NCBI RefSeq assembly: GCF_000720475.1
Contig: NZ_JOAP01000001.1
Span: 62,001-126,000 of the forward strand
Direction of reading: 5' to 3'
From: Streptomyces aureocirculatus
GTDB taxonomy: Bacteria; Actinomycetota; Actinomycetes; Streptomycetales; Streptomycetaceae
DNA length: 64,000 bases
Positions 36,730-45,995 of the stretch are shown here, one piece after another. The translations under genes and the position numbers were made by a program. The notes beneath the pieces were generated by a model, which saw only the letters and a list, made by a program, of their open reading frames with translations, did no database searches and was not told the DNA's origin. Within the stretch, counting starts at the first letter, position 1. Each line of letters starts with the position of its first letter.

Positions 36730-37455
36730 ATGGATGATCAGAAGACGGCTCGGGGCGAGGCCCTGCGGTTGGTCGCGGGGCGCTTCCCGGATGCCCTCGG
36801 CGCCGTGCTCGGCGGTTCCCTCGCCCAGGGGCGGGCCACCGCGACCAGCGACCTCGACGTGGCGGTGCTCCTGCCGGACTCCGACCGCAGCCGCCGCGAG
36901 GTGGTCCGGCACGAGGGCCGCGTCGCCGAGCTGTTCCTCAACACCCTCGCCGACATACCGGAGTTCTTCGCCTGGGACCGGGCCCGCCGTCGGGGCACGG
37001 TCCTCTTCCTGTACGACCAGGGGCTGCCGCTCGCCGACCCGTTCGGGCACGTGGCCCGCACCCGCGAACTGGCCCGGCGGACACTCGCCGCCGGGCCGCC
37101 ACCGCTCACCCCCGCGGAGTGGGAGCACGGCCGCTATGTGCTCACCTGCTACCTGGACGACCTGGTCGACACGGCCCCGGCGGACCGCTACGAACAGTTG
37201 TCGCTCGCCGATCACGCGCTGCGCGAGGCGGCACATCTGCTCACCGCCCACCACCGCGCGTGGACGGGCATCGGCAAGTGGCTCCCCCGCAGGCTGCTCG
37301 GCGCGGATCCGGTCCGGGGGCGGGCGCTCCTCGAGGGCCACCGGACGGTGGCGGAGCGGGGCGACCCTGCCCCGCTGGCCACGGCGGTACGAGACCTGCT
37401 CGGCGTGCTCGGCGGCCCTCTGCGGGAGGGCTACGCCCACCCGTGGAACCCCTGA
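36730..37455 (+). CDS. Nucleotidyltransferase-fold protein 2 (MntA/HEPN-like architecture)
   Basis: A 241-residue protein. The N-terminal MNT-like nucleotidyltransferase domain has the motif GGSLAQGRATATSDLDVAVL (residues about 28-47) and ELFLNTLADIPEF. The C-terminal helical part contains RYEQLSLADHALREAAHLL, reminiscent of HEPN/KNTase_C helical domains; I see no clear RX4-6H toxin motif. It would adenylylate an unidentified target. It is downstream of another nucleotidyltransferase and converges on the glycosidase gene. Sequence similarity to the neighbour is limited to the catalytic motif, so recent duplication is unlikely. Confidence 0.78.
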   Translation: MDDQKTARGEALRLVAGRFPDALGAVLGGSLAQGRATATSDLDVAVLLPDSDRSRREVVRHEGRVAELFLNTLADIPEFFAWDRARRRGTVLFLYDQGLPLADPFGHVARTRELARRTLAAGPPPLTPAEWEHGRYVLTCYLDDLVDTAPADRYEQLSLADHALREAAHLLTAHHRAWTGIGKWLPRRLLGADPVRGRALLEGHRTVAERGDPAPLATAVRDLLGVLGGPLREGYAHPWNP

Positions 37456-37477
37456 TCACGACAGCGGAGGTCGCTGA

Positions 37478-39877
<2,400 letters not shown>

Positions 39878-40615
39878 TCAGACGCCCGCGACGCTCTGGA
39901 TCCAGGACCGGTACGCCGTCACGTTCGTGTACGCGGTCGTGGTCTGGCGGTCACTGGTGGAGGCGACACCGACCTGGATACCGCCCGCCATCATCGGGCC
40001 CCCGGAGTCACCGCCCGCGGTGATGCCGTTGCCCCGGCGGGCGCAGATGGCCTGGCCCCGGTAGGCGTCGGTGCAGCCGCCGGTCACCGTGACGTTGGCG
40101 ACCTTCAGGAGCCTGGACTGGCAGTTGATCTCCGAGCCGCACTGGGAGGTGGCGCCCCAGCCGTACACCTGCACGGACTGACCCACCTGCACCGAACCGG
40201 GCTGGCCGAGGCGTGCGTAGGTGCCGGAGACCGAGCGGTCGAGCTTGACGAGGGACAGGTCGGACGAGGCGTGGTTGTGGATGCTGACACCGTTGGCGGT
40301 GGTGCCGCCGGTGGTCTGGTCGAGGCTGCCGATGCGGAACGAGAGGCCGCCGCCGCTCACGCAGTGCTTGGCGGTGAGGATCCACGTCGGGGCGACGATC
40401 GTGGCACTACACGTCTGCCGGCCGTTGGAGAACAGGCGGGCCGCCCAGGGGGCGTCGCTGGCGTAGCCGCCGCCGATGATCGGCTGTGCGGAGGTGCCCT
40501 TCGCCACGGCGGGGGCGGGGGCGGGCTGCGAGGCCTGCGCCATCGCGGTGGGGGCGAGCCCCAGGACGGCGAGAGCGGTGGCCGCGAGCGCGGGGACGAG
40601 TCTGGGTATTCGCAC
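39878..40615 (-). CDS. Secreted trypsin-like serine protease
   Basis: A 245-residue S1 protease. The signal peptide ends near ALA/AMAQA, followed by a short propeptide. The mature start is around IIGGGYASDAPW. The triad is visible: His in LTAKHC, Asp in SSDLSLVKL and Ser in GDSGGP. Cysteine pairs are consistent with extracellular folding. I prefer the GTG at 40615: GGAG lies six bases upstream, while the ATG at 40627 has no Shine-Dalgarno and itself contains that GGAG. It is probably involved in nutrient scavenging. Confidence 0.92.
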   Translation of the reverse strand: MRIPRLVPALAATALAVLGLAPTAMAQASQPAPAPAVAKGTSAQPIIGGGYASDAPWAARLFSNGRQTCSATIVAPTWILTAKHCVSGGGLSFRIGSLDQTTGGTTANGVSIHNHASSDLSLVKLDRSVSGTYARLGQPGSVQVGQSVQVYGWGATSQCGSEINCQSRLLKVANVTVTGGCTDAYRGQAICARRGNGITAGGDSGGPMMAGGIQVGVASTSDRQTTTAYTNVTAYRSWIQSVAGV

Positions 40616-40970
40616 GTTCGTCTCCATTGTGTGGGGGATGGAAAGTCCTTGATGAGGACTCAGCCGCATAGGTATGCAGCCGCGGTGCGCGCGACAGGCG
40701 GGTGGCCTGGCGCGTGCATGCCAGTTTGGCTGGGGCGAATGTGGCAGACGAGCTGTGACCAACGCAAGAGGTTGAGCATCGAAATTCCGCAATCCCTTTA
40801 CGGGGAAGCGGCGTTGCGTCTACTCGAAAGCGGAGTCGCGGCAACAGCGTCGCCGATCGGCCGGGCGATGACTGCGCTCCACATCCGCACCCGTCATCGC
40901 CTGCGCCTATCCGCGTAGAGTTGCAGACGCGCACATACTCAAGCTCATTCTCCTGCCCGGGTGCCGACAG
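40616..40970. other. Intergenic region, protease promoter side
   Basis: An interval of about 355 bases between the leftward protease start and the structured leader of the rightward secreted-protein gene. It is less GC-rich than average. It should contain the protease promoter, but I cannot pick a convincing -10/-35 pair, and I see no gene in it. Confidence 0.4.
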
Positions 40971-40971
40971 A

Positions 40972-41108
40972 CGGAAGGATTTCCGGTGCCAAGGGGCGCC
41001 GCCCGTAAGCCTGTTCGCCTCGAAAGTCGCGAGGCCCCCCTGGATTAGCCCGTACGGTGACGGGTACAGGGGACTAAGTCCCCGCCGCGCTCCCCCGTCG
41101 CGGCGGGG
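40972..41108 (+). ncRNA. Candidate structured leader with alternative hairpins
   Basis: Stems visible in order: CGGAA/TTCCG (40972-40985); GCCTCG/CGAGGC (41017-41035); CCCCTG (41037-41042) with CAGGGG (41067-41072), enclosing CCCGT/ACGGG; GGGGAC-TAA-GTCCCC (41069-41083); and CCCCGCCGCG (41080-41089) with CGCGGCGGGG (41099-41108). The GGGGAC hairpin shares bases with both the preceding and the following stem, so only one set can form at a time. This is attenuator-like logic. It lies about 115 bases upstream of the secreted-protein gene. I do not recognise a known riboswitch class. Confidence 0.45.
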
Positions 41109-41222
41109 GCCTTGTGCAGTGGTACGGCCGTCGCGCTCGGCATAGAGTGCTGGTCACGGCCTGCGGCCGGGTCAGCCGCGGTGCCGTCACCCAGCCACAG
41201 CACTCTCATCCAGGAGCTCCCC

Positions 41223-41819
41223 TTGCCCCGACGCCCGTTCCGACCCCTGTCGCGTCCGGTGGCGTCCGGGTTCTTGGCCGCGGCCTGTCTGACGGCGGTC
41301 TGCCTGACGCCGATGCCCTCGGCACACGCCGCGACGGCCACCGGCCCCGTCTCCGCCACCGCCGGGGTGTCCTCCGCCACCACCGAGACCGTGGTGACGG
41401 AGGGCCAGGTCAAGGAGGCCGCTCCCGGGGGCGTCATCCGCTATCCGAGCGTCACGAGCTGTCTCACCGTCACGGTCCAGTTGCGCTCGGGCGGCGCGGT
41501 GGGCGCGCACGCGAGTCTCTTCCAAGTGCCCGGCGAGCTGCGCTCGGACGAGATCCTCGACCGCGTCAAGAGCGTGGTCGGGCCGCGCGCGGTGACCGAC
41601 GTCGAGGTCAGGGGCGCGGTCGGCGCCTGGCACCCGAGCTACTTCACCAAGGCGATCGAGGCCTACGGAGCGGGCGAAGAGGTGCCCGTGCCCACGGGCC
41701 CTGACTTCGCCGGGCTCACCACCACCGTGGCGCAGGCGCTCGGCGTGCCCGACGACGCGGTGACGGTGAAGGACGTGCCCGACGGGGACCAGACCGTCGA
41801 GGTGTCCGGCGCGCACTGA
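41223..41819 (+). CDS. Secreted protein with CheD/CNF1-like Cys-His pattern
   Basis: A 198-residue protein. TTG at 41223 is chosen because AGGAG lies six bases upstream; an in-frame ATG at 41112 falls right after the leader hairpin. A signal peptide spans about residues 1-38, ending PSAHA. After a Thr/Ser-rich stretch, the core has PSVTSC, then 15 residues, then GAHASLFQVP. A Thr-Ser-Cys with His 16 residues later resembles the catalytic Cys/His spacing of CheD and CNF1-type deamidases. That is fold-level inference only. The remainder (SDEILDRVKSVVG, ALGVPDDAVTVKDVPDG) is not recognised. Confidence 0.7.
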   Translation: MPRRPFRPLSRPVASGFLAAACLTAVCLTPMPSAHAATATGPVSATAGVSSATTETVVTEGQVKEAAPGGVIRYPSVTSCLTVTVQLRSGGAVGAHASLFQVPGELRSDEILDRVKSVVGPRAVTDVEVRGAVGAWHPSYFTKAIEAYGAGEEVPVPTGPDFAGLTTTVAQALGVPDDAVTVKDVPDGDQTVEVSGAH

Positions 41820-41848
41820 GCGGGCCGACCGCGTACGCGGACCGGGCC

Positions 41849-41911
41849 GAGGCGGGCCGAGCCGAGCCGAGCCGGGCCGAGCCGAGCCGGGCCGGGCCGG
41901 GCCGGGCCGAC
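41849..41911. repeat. GGGCC/GAGCC pentamer tract
   Basis: About 60 bases of alternating GGGCC, GAGCC and near variants between the secreted-protein gene and the GntR gene, which converge. Simple-sequence expansion is likely. It could act as a weak bidirectional terminator through self-pairing. Confidence 0.75.
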
Positions 41912-41922
41912 CAGGGAAACCG

Positions 41923-42606
41923 TCAGCCCTCTCGTACCGCCTGGCGGTCCGTGAGGGCCCGCGCCTTCGCGTTCTCGATGTGCCGCCGCATCCGCTTCGC
42001 GGCGCCCTCCGCGTCGCCCGTCACCATCGCCTCCAGAACGGCGGCGTGTTCGCGCGCCGGGGACTCGGCCTCGGAGGCGCCGAGTTCGGCGAAGAGGCGG
42101 AAGCGCTGGACATGGCCGCCGAGTGAGCGGTAGGCGGTCTCCAGGAACGGGTTGTCGCACTGGGCGGCGATGCGCAGATGGAAGCGCTCGTCGGCGGCCC
42201 AGTACGGACGCACCGAGGCCGAACGGGGCGCCGCCGCGCAGCGCTTCAGCTCCTCGATGCTCTCCTTGAGCTCGTCGAGGAACTCGGGCGTGGTGCGCCG
42301 CGCCGCCTCGCGCACCATCGCAGGTTCCAGGACAAGGCGTGCGTCCATCAGCTTGATCAGCTCGCGCTCGGTGAAGAGCGGTGCGACGCGATACCCCTTC
42401 AGCGCCTCCCTGCGCACCAGTCCCGTGTGCTCAAGGCGCGCGAGCGCCTCGCGCAGCGGGGTCTGGCTGACATTCAGCTCACGCGACAGAGCGCCGATGT
42501 TCACGGACTGCCCCGGCGACCACAGACCGTCCATGAACTGGCCGAGGAGTACCTCGTACATCTTGTCGGCCAGGGGTTGCCGGGCGGGCGGGCGCGTCGT
42601 AGCCAT
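41923..42606 (-). CDS. GntR-family (FadR/FCD) regulator of the acid-sugar operon
   Basis: A 227-residue regulator. The N-terminal winged helix is typical (NIGALSRELNVSQTPLREAL, residues about 37-56). The C-terminal FCD domain contains His residues that normally bind metal and ligand (FHLRIAAQCDNPFL, HAAVLEAM, RRHIENA). The ATG at 42606 has GGAGG four bases upstream; the adjacent ATG at 42609 is possible. It is divergent from the dehydrogenase gene across an AT-rich palindromic operator. It probably represses the catabolic operon until a four-carbon acid sugar or an intermediate binds. Confidence 0.92.
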   Translation of the reverse strand: MATTRPPARQPLADKMYEVLLGQFMDGLWSPGQSVNIGALSRELNVSQTPLREALARLEHTGLVRREALKGYRVAPLFTERELIKLMDARLVLEPAMVREAARRTTPEFLDELKESIEELKRCAAAPRSASVRPYWAADERFHLRIAAQCDNPFLETAYRSLGGHVQRFRLFAELGASEAESPAREHAAVLEAMVTGDAEGAAKRMRRHIENAKARALTDRQAVREG

Positions 42607-42668
42607 CATGCCTCCTTCGGTGCCCGACCCTAGCGCAGCCGCCCCGCACTCTTGATCACGGCCTAATC

Positions 42669-42702
42669 CTATACTATTTTGCTTATCGCTATAGTATAGC
42701 GA
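42669..42702. promoter_or_regulatory. AT-rich palindromic operator, GntR type
   Basis: Two overlapping symmetries occur in an AT-rich island: TCGCTATA-G-TATAGCGA (42686-42702), a 17-bp perfect palindrome, and CTATACTAT (42669-42677) inverted against ATAGTATAG (42691-42699). The site ends 7 bases before the AAGGAGG of the dehydrogenase gene. A repressor here would block the operon promoter. Assignment to the adjacent GntR regulator is inferred. Confidence 0.82.
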
Positions 42703-42721
42703 CTGATCAAGGAGGATCCCG

Positions 42722-43729
42722 ATGCATGACAGCGGCTCGTCCGTGGTGCTCGTGACCACGGCGTATCTCGAACCTGACGGCGAGGTCGACCGCCTGCTGC
42801 GGGAGGCCGGTTTCCGTACGGTCTTCGCGCGCCCCGCGGACCGGGGCACGACGGACGGGGCGCTGCCTGCGGCCGTCGCCCGCGCGGGTGCCTCGGGCGT
42901 CGTCGCCGGGACCGACGCGTTCACCGCCGAGGTGCTCCGGGCCTCCCCCGGGCTGCGGGTCGTCGCCCGGTGCGGCGCCGGGTACGACAACGTGGACGTG
43001 GCCGCCGCCACTCGGCTCGGCATCGCCGTCACTCACACGCCCGGCGCCAACCGGCAGTCGGTCGCCGAGCACGTCCTCGGTCTGATGGTGAGTTGCGCGC
43101 GGGGCATACCGCAGAGCGTCGCCGATGTACGGGCGGGCGGCTGGTCGCAGCCCAGCGGGCGGGAGTTGGCCGGGGCCACGCTCGGGGTGGTCGGGCTCGG
43201 CTCGATCGGGCGGACCGTGGCCCGTCTCGGCGCGGCCCTCGGCATGCGCGTCGTGGGGCACGACCCCCACCTGGACCCCGCCTTCCTGGAGGAGACCGGG
43301 GTCGTCGCGCTGCCGCTCCACGAGGTGCTCGCCGAGGCCGACTTCGTGACGCTGCACCTCGCGCTCGACGTCTCGACCCGGCACTTGATCGACGGTGCCG
43401 CGCTGCGCCGGATGCGGCGCGGCGCGTATCTGATCAACACCGCGCGGGGCGGCATCGTCGACGAGGAGGCCCTCGCCGACGCGCTCGCCGACCGCCTGCT
43501 GGCCGGCGCCGCACTGGATGTGACCGAGCACGAGCCCCTGCCGCCGGACTCCAGGCTACGAGCGTTCGGCAATGTGCTGGTCACCGGCCACATCGCGGGC
43601 GCGACAGCGCAGGCCCGATCCCGCTCCAGCCTCTCGGCCGCCCGCCAGGTGATCGACGTCCTGTCCGGGCGGCCACCCGCGCACCTCGTCAATCCGGGGT
43701 ACGCGGACGAGCGCGCGGAGGTGCGGTGA
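42722..43729 (+). CDS. D-2-hydroxyacid dehydrogenase
   Basis: A 335-residue NAD-dependent dehydrogenase of the SerA/D-isomer-specific family. The Rossmann motif is GVVGLGSIG. The catalytic Arg is in NTARGGIVDEEAL, Glu in DVTEHEP and His in TGHIAGAT. AAGGAGG precedes the ATG. It is the first gene of the operon and probably oxidises the C2 hydroxyl of a four-carbon sugar acid (threonate or erythronate) to the 2-oxo acid used by the OtnI-like isomerase. Published OtnI/K/C operons generally use a different dehydrogenase family, so this pairing is notable. Confidence 0.9.
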   Translation: MHDSGSSVVLVTTAYLEPDGEVDRLLREAGFRTVFARPADRGTTDGALPAAVARAGASGVVAGTDAFTAEVLRASPGLRVVARCGAGYDNVDVAAATRLGIAVTHTPGANRQSVAEHVLGLMVSCARGIPQSVADVRAGGWSQPSGRELAGATLGVVGLGSIGRTVARLGAALGMRVVGHDPHLDPAFLEETGVVALPLHEVLAEADFVTLHLALDVSTRHLIDGAALRRMRRGAYLINTARGGIVDEEALADALADRLLAGAALDVTEHEPLPPDSRLRAFGNVLVTGHIAGATAQARSRSSLSAARQVIDVLSGRPPAHLVNPGYADERAEVR

Positions 43730-45261
43730 TGCCCCCCTCCGGGCGGGCCCCCCGGCGGGCTCCCGGCGGCCCCGCCCCCTCGGCGACGCACCCGGCCGCC
43801 CAGCCCGGGACGGCTCCGGACAGCACGCCGTCCACTGCTTCCGCACCGGCCGCGGACAGTTCACCTCCCGCTGCGCTCGTGGCAACTGCGGACCGCACGC
43901 CGCCCACCGACCCCGCACCGCCGAGGAACAACTCACCGTCCACTGCGCCAGCGGCGACTGCGCACAGCGCACCACCCACCCCGCTCGCAGCGACTGCGCA
44001 CCGCACGCCGCCCACCGACCCCGCACCACCGACGGACAGCCCACCACCCACTGCTTCCGCGTCGCCCACGGACAGGGCGACGTCCACCGACCCCGCACCA
44101 CCGACGGACAGCCCACCACCCACTGCTTCCGCGTCGCCCACGGACAGGGCGACGTCCACCGAGCTCGCGGCGACTGCGGACCGCACGCCGCCCACCGACC
44201 CCGCACCGCCGAGGGACAACTCGCCCTCCACTGCGCCAGCGGCGGCTGCGCACAGCGCACCACCCACCCCGCTCGCAGCGACTGCGCACAACACGCCGCC
44301 CACCGACCCCGCACCGCCGACGGACAGCCCACCACCCACTGCTTCCGCATCGCCCACGGACAGGGCGACGTCCACCGAGCTCGCGGCGACTGCGGACCGC
44401 ACGCCGCCCACCGACCCCGCACCGCCCACGAACAGCGCAGCGTCCCTCGTTCCCGCGTGCGCCCTTCGTGTGCCGGGCGGGTTTCCCCTCGCGGCCAATC
44501 TCAAGTGGCTGTTCACGGAGCTGCCCTTCGAGCGGCGCTTCGACGCGGCGGCCGCCGCGGGCTTCGGCGGGGTCGAGTACGCGGCTCCCTACCCCTACCC
44601 CCCGGCGCGGCTGCGCGGGCTGCTGCGGGCCGCGGGGCTCCGGCAGGTGCTCATCAACTCGCCCGCCGGGGAGCCCGGTTCACCGGAGCGTGCGGGCCTC
44701 GCCTGCCTCCCGGGGCGGGCCACGGACTTCCGTACCGGGATCGAGCGCGGCCTCACGTACGCGACCGAACTCGGCGCGGGGCTCCTGCACGTCCTGGCGG
44801 GAATCGTGCCCCCGGACGTGAGCGCCGAGCGCGCCTTCGCCACCTACGTCACCAACCTCGCCTGGGCCGCCGACCAGGCGCACGGCACCGGCGTACGGAT
44901 CGTCGTCGAAGCGCAGAACGAGCGTGACGCGCCCGGGTACTTCCTGCGCACCCAGGCGCGGGCGGCGGCGGTCGTGGAAGCGGTCGGCCGCGACCGGGCC
45001 GGGCTGCTGCTCGACCTCTACCACGCCCAGGTCACCGAGGGGGACCTCGTCAGGACCCTGGGCGCCTGGCTGCCGTACGCCCTGCATCTGCAGATCGCCG
45101 ACCCGCCCGACCGCACGGAGCCAGGCACCGGCGAACTCCGCTGGCCACGCGTCTTCGACGCGGTGCGCGAGGCCGGGTACGCGGGCTGGGTGGGCTGCGA
45201 ATACCGGCCCGCCGCCGGCACCGTGGCCGGGCTCGGCTGGGTCACGGAGGTGACGGCATGA
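43729..45261 (+). CDS. otnI: OtnI-like 2-oxo-tetronate isomerase with repeat extension
   Basis: A 510-residue frame whose last about 265 residues are a hydroxypyruvate isomerase/OtnI-type TIM barrel. Visible are FPLAANLKWLFTELPFERRF, IVVEAQNERDAPGYFL, LLLDLYHAQVTEGDL and the metal/substrate motif LHLQIADPPDRTEPGTGEL. Residues 28-243 are 18 tandem 12-residue Pro/Thr/Ala units, foreign to the family. The ATG at 43729 overlaps the upstream stop and has GGAGG at seven bases, so translation from here looks genuine; no credible internal start precedes the barrel. It would convert 2-oxo-tetronate to 3-oxo-tetronate for the next kinase. The stop overlaps the following ATG. Confidence 0.82.
   Translation: MPPSGRAPRRAPGGPAPSATHPAAQPGTAPDSTPSTASAPAADSSPPAALVATADRTPPTDPAPPRNNSPSTAPAATAHSAPPTPLAATAHRTPPTDPAPPTDSPPPTASASPTDRATSTDPAPPTDSPPPTASASPTDRATSTELAATADRTPPTDPAPPRDNSPSTAPAAAAHSAPPTPLAATAHNTPPTDPAPPTDSPPPTASASPTDRATSTELAATADRTPPTDPAPPTNSAASLVPACALRVPGGFPLAANLKWLFTELPFERRFDAAAAAGFGGVEYAAPYPYPPARLRGLLRAAGLRQVLINSPAGEPGSPERAGLACLPGRATDFRTGIERGLTYATELGAGLLHVLAGIVPPDVSAERAFATYVTNLAWAADQAHGTGVRIVVEAQNERDAPGYFLRTQARAAAVVEAVGRDRAGLLLDLYHAQVTEGDLVRTLGAWLPYALHLQIADPPDRTEPGTGELRWPRVFDAVREAGYAGWVGCEYRPAAGTVAGLGWVTEVTA
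43810..44457 (+). repeat. 18 tandem 36-bp repeats inside otnI
   Basis: Eighteen contiguous 36-bp units encode 12-residue repeats such as ATADRTPPTDPA, PPTDSPPPTASA and SPTDRATSTELA. Higher-order copying is evident: two perfect 72-bp copies at 44017-44088 and 44089-44160, and blocks recurring at 288 and 216 bp. Because the unit is a multiple of three, frames on both strands stay open. Confidence 0.95.
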
Positions 45262-45995
45262 GCACCCCCGACCCCAGCATCAGCCGCGCCCCCGACCCCA
45301 GCCCCGGCCAAACCCCCGACCGCGTCGGCGCCCGCACACCCGCCCGTCACCGCATAGCGCTGATCAGCGCCACCCCGGCGGCGATCGGGCCCGCCGTGGC
45401 CGGGCTCGCCGAGGGGTTCCCCGAGGCCGAGCCCTGGAATCTGCTCGACGACACCCTGCTCACCGATGCCGACGCTCACGGGGGGCTCACCCCCGCGCTC
45501 GACGCCCGGATGCGGCGGCTGATCGCGCATGCCGTCGAGGGCGGCGCCCAAGGGGTGTTGCTGACCTGTTCGCTGTACGGACCCATGGCGACTCGTACCG
45601 GTGCGGAGGCCCCGGTCCCGGTCCTCGCCGCGGACTCCGCCGCCTTCGCCGCGGCCCTCGCGGGCGGCCACCGCCGCGTGCTCGTCCTCGCCACGTTCGC
45701 CGGGGCGGTGCACGACTCCCTGGAGCGCTTCCGTGCCGCGGCGCGGTCCGCCCACTCCCCCACCGAGGCCATCGGCCGGGTGATCACGCCGGAGGGCCAC
45801 CCGGACGCGGACGGGGCGGACGCGGTGCTCCTCGCCCAGTACTCCCTCGCCCCACGGGCCGACGAGCTGTCCGCCGCTCTCGGGCTGCCCGTGCACACGG
45901 GCCCACACGCCGCGGCTCGCGCCCTGCGGGCCGCCGTGGAAGAAGCAGCTACGGCGGACGGAGGAGGTGCCCCGTGCCCGGAACGCTCGGAGTGA
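45258..45995 (+). CDS. Asp/Glu racemase-like protein lacking second Cys
   Basis: A 245-residue protein with a 30-residue Pro/Arg-rich start and then an aspartate/glutamate racemase-superfamily fold (HRIALISATPAAIGPAV, then GVLLTCSLYGP, with a Cys at the first catalytic position). The second catalytic region, where the family has a Gly-Cys-Thr motif, reads AVLLAQYSLAPR, so the second Cys is absent. True two-base racemisation is therefore unlikely. Single-Cys relatives include decarboxylases and isomerases. It sits between the isomerase and kinase genes with overlaps at both ends, so it probably acts on a pathway intermediate. Confidence 0.78.
   Translation: MSTPDPSISRAPDPSPGQTPDRVGARTPARHRIALISATPAAIGPAVAGLAEGFPEAEPWNLLDDTLLTDADAHGGLTPALDARMRRLIAHAVEGGAQGVLLTCSLYGPMATRTGAEAPVPVLAADSAAFAAALAGGHRRVLVLATFAGAVHDSLERFRAAARSAHSPTEAIGRVITPEGHPDADGADAVLLAQYSLAPRADELSAALGLPVHTGPHAAARALRAAVEEAATADGGGAPCPERSE

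Noticed and set aside
40960..41108. ydaO (c-di-AMP) riboswitch, suggested by CCGACAGACGGAAGG and the secreted-protein context
   Set aside because: The conserved GGGGUGAAUC-type and CAGCUAAC-type segments of that class are absent.
43810..44457. CRISPR array
   Set aside because: Units are contiguous without unique spacers and are coding; no cas genes are nearby.
43556..44516. Minus-strand repeat proteins (GGVRSAVAAS-type and Trp/Arg-rich frames)
   Set aside because: All frames are open because the 36-bp repeat is a multiple of three; only the plus frame links to a ribosome site and a known enzyme.
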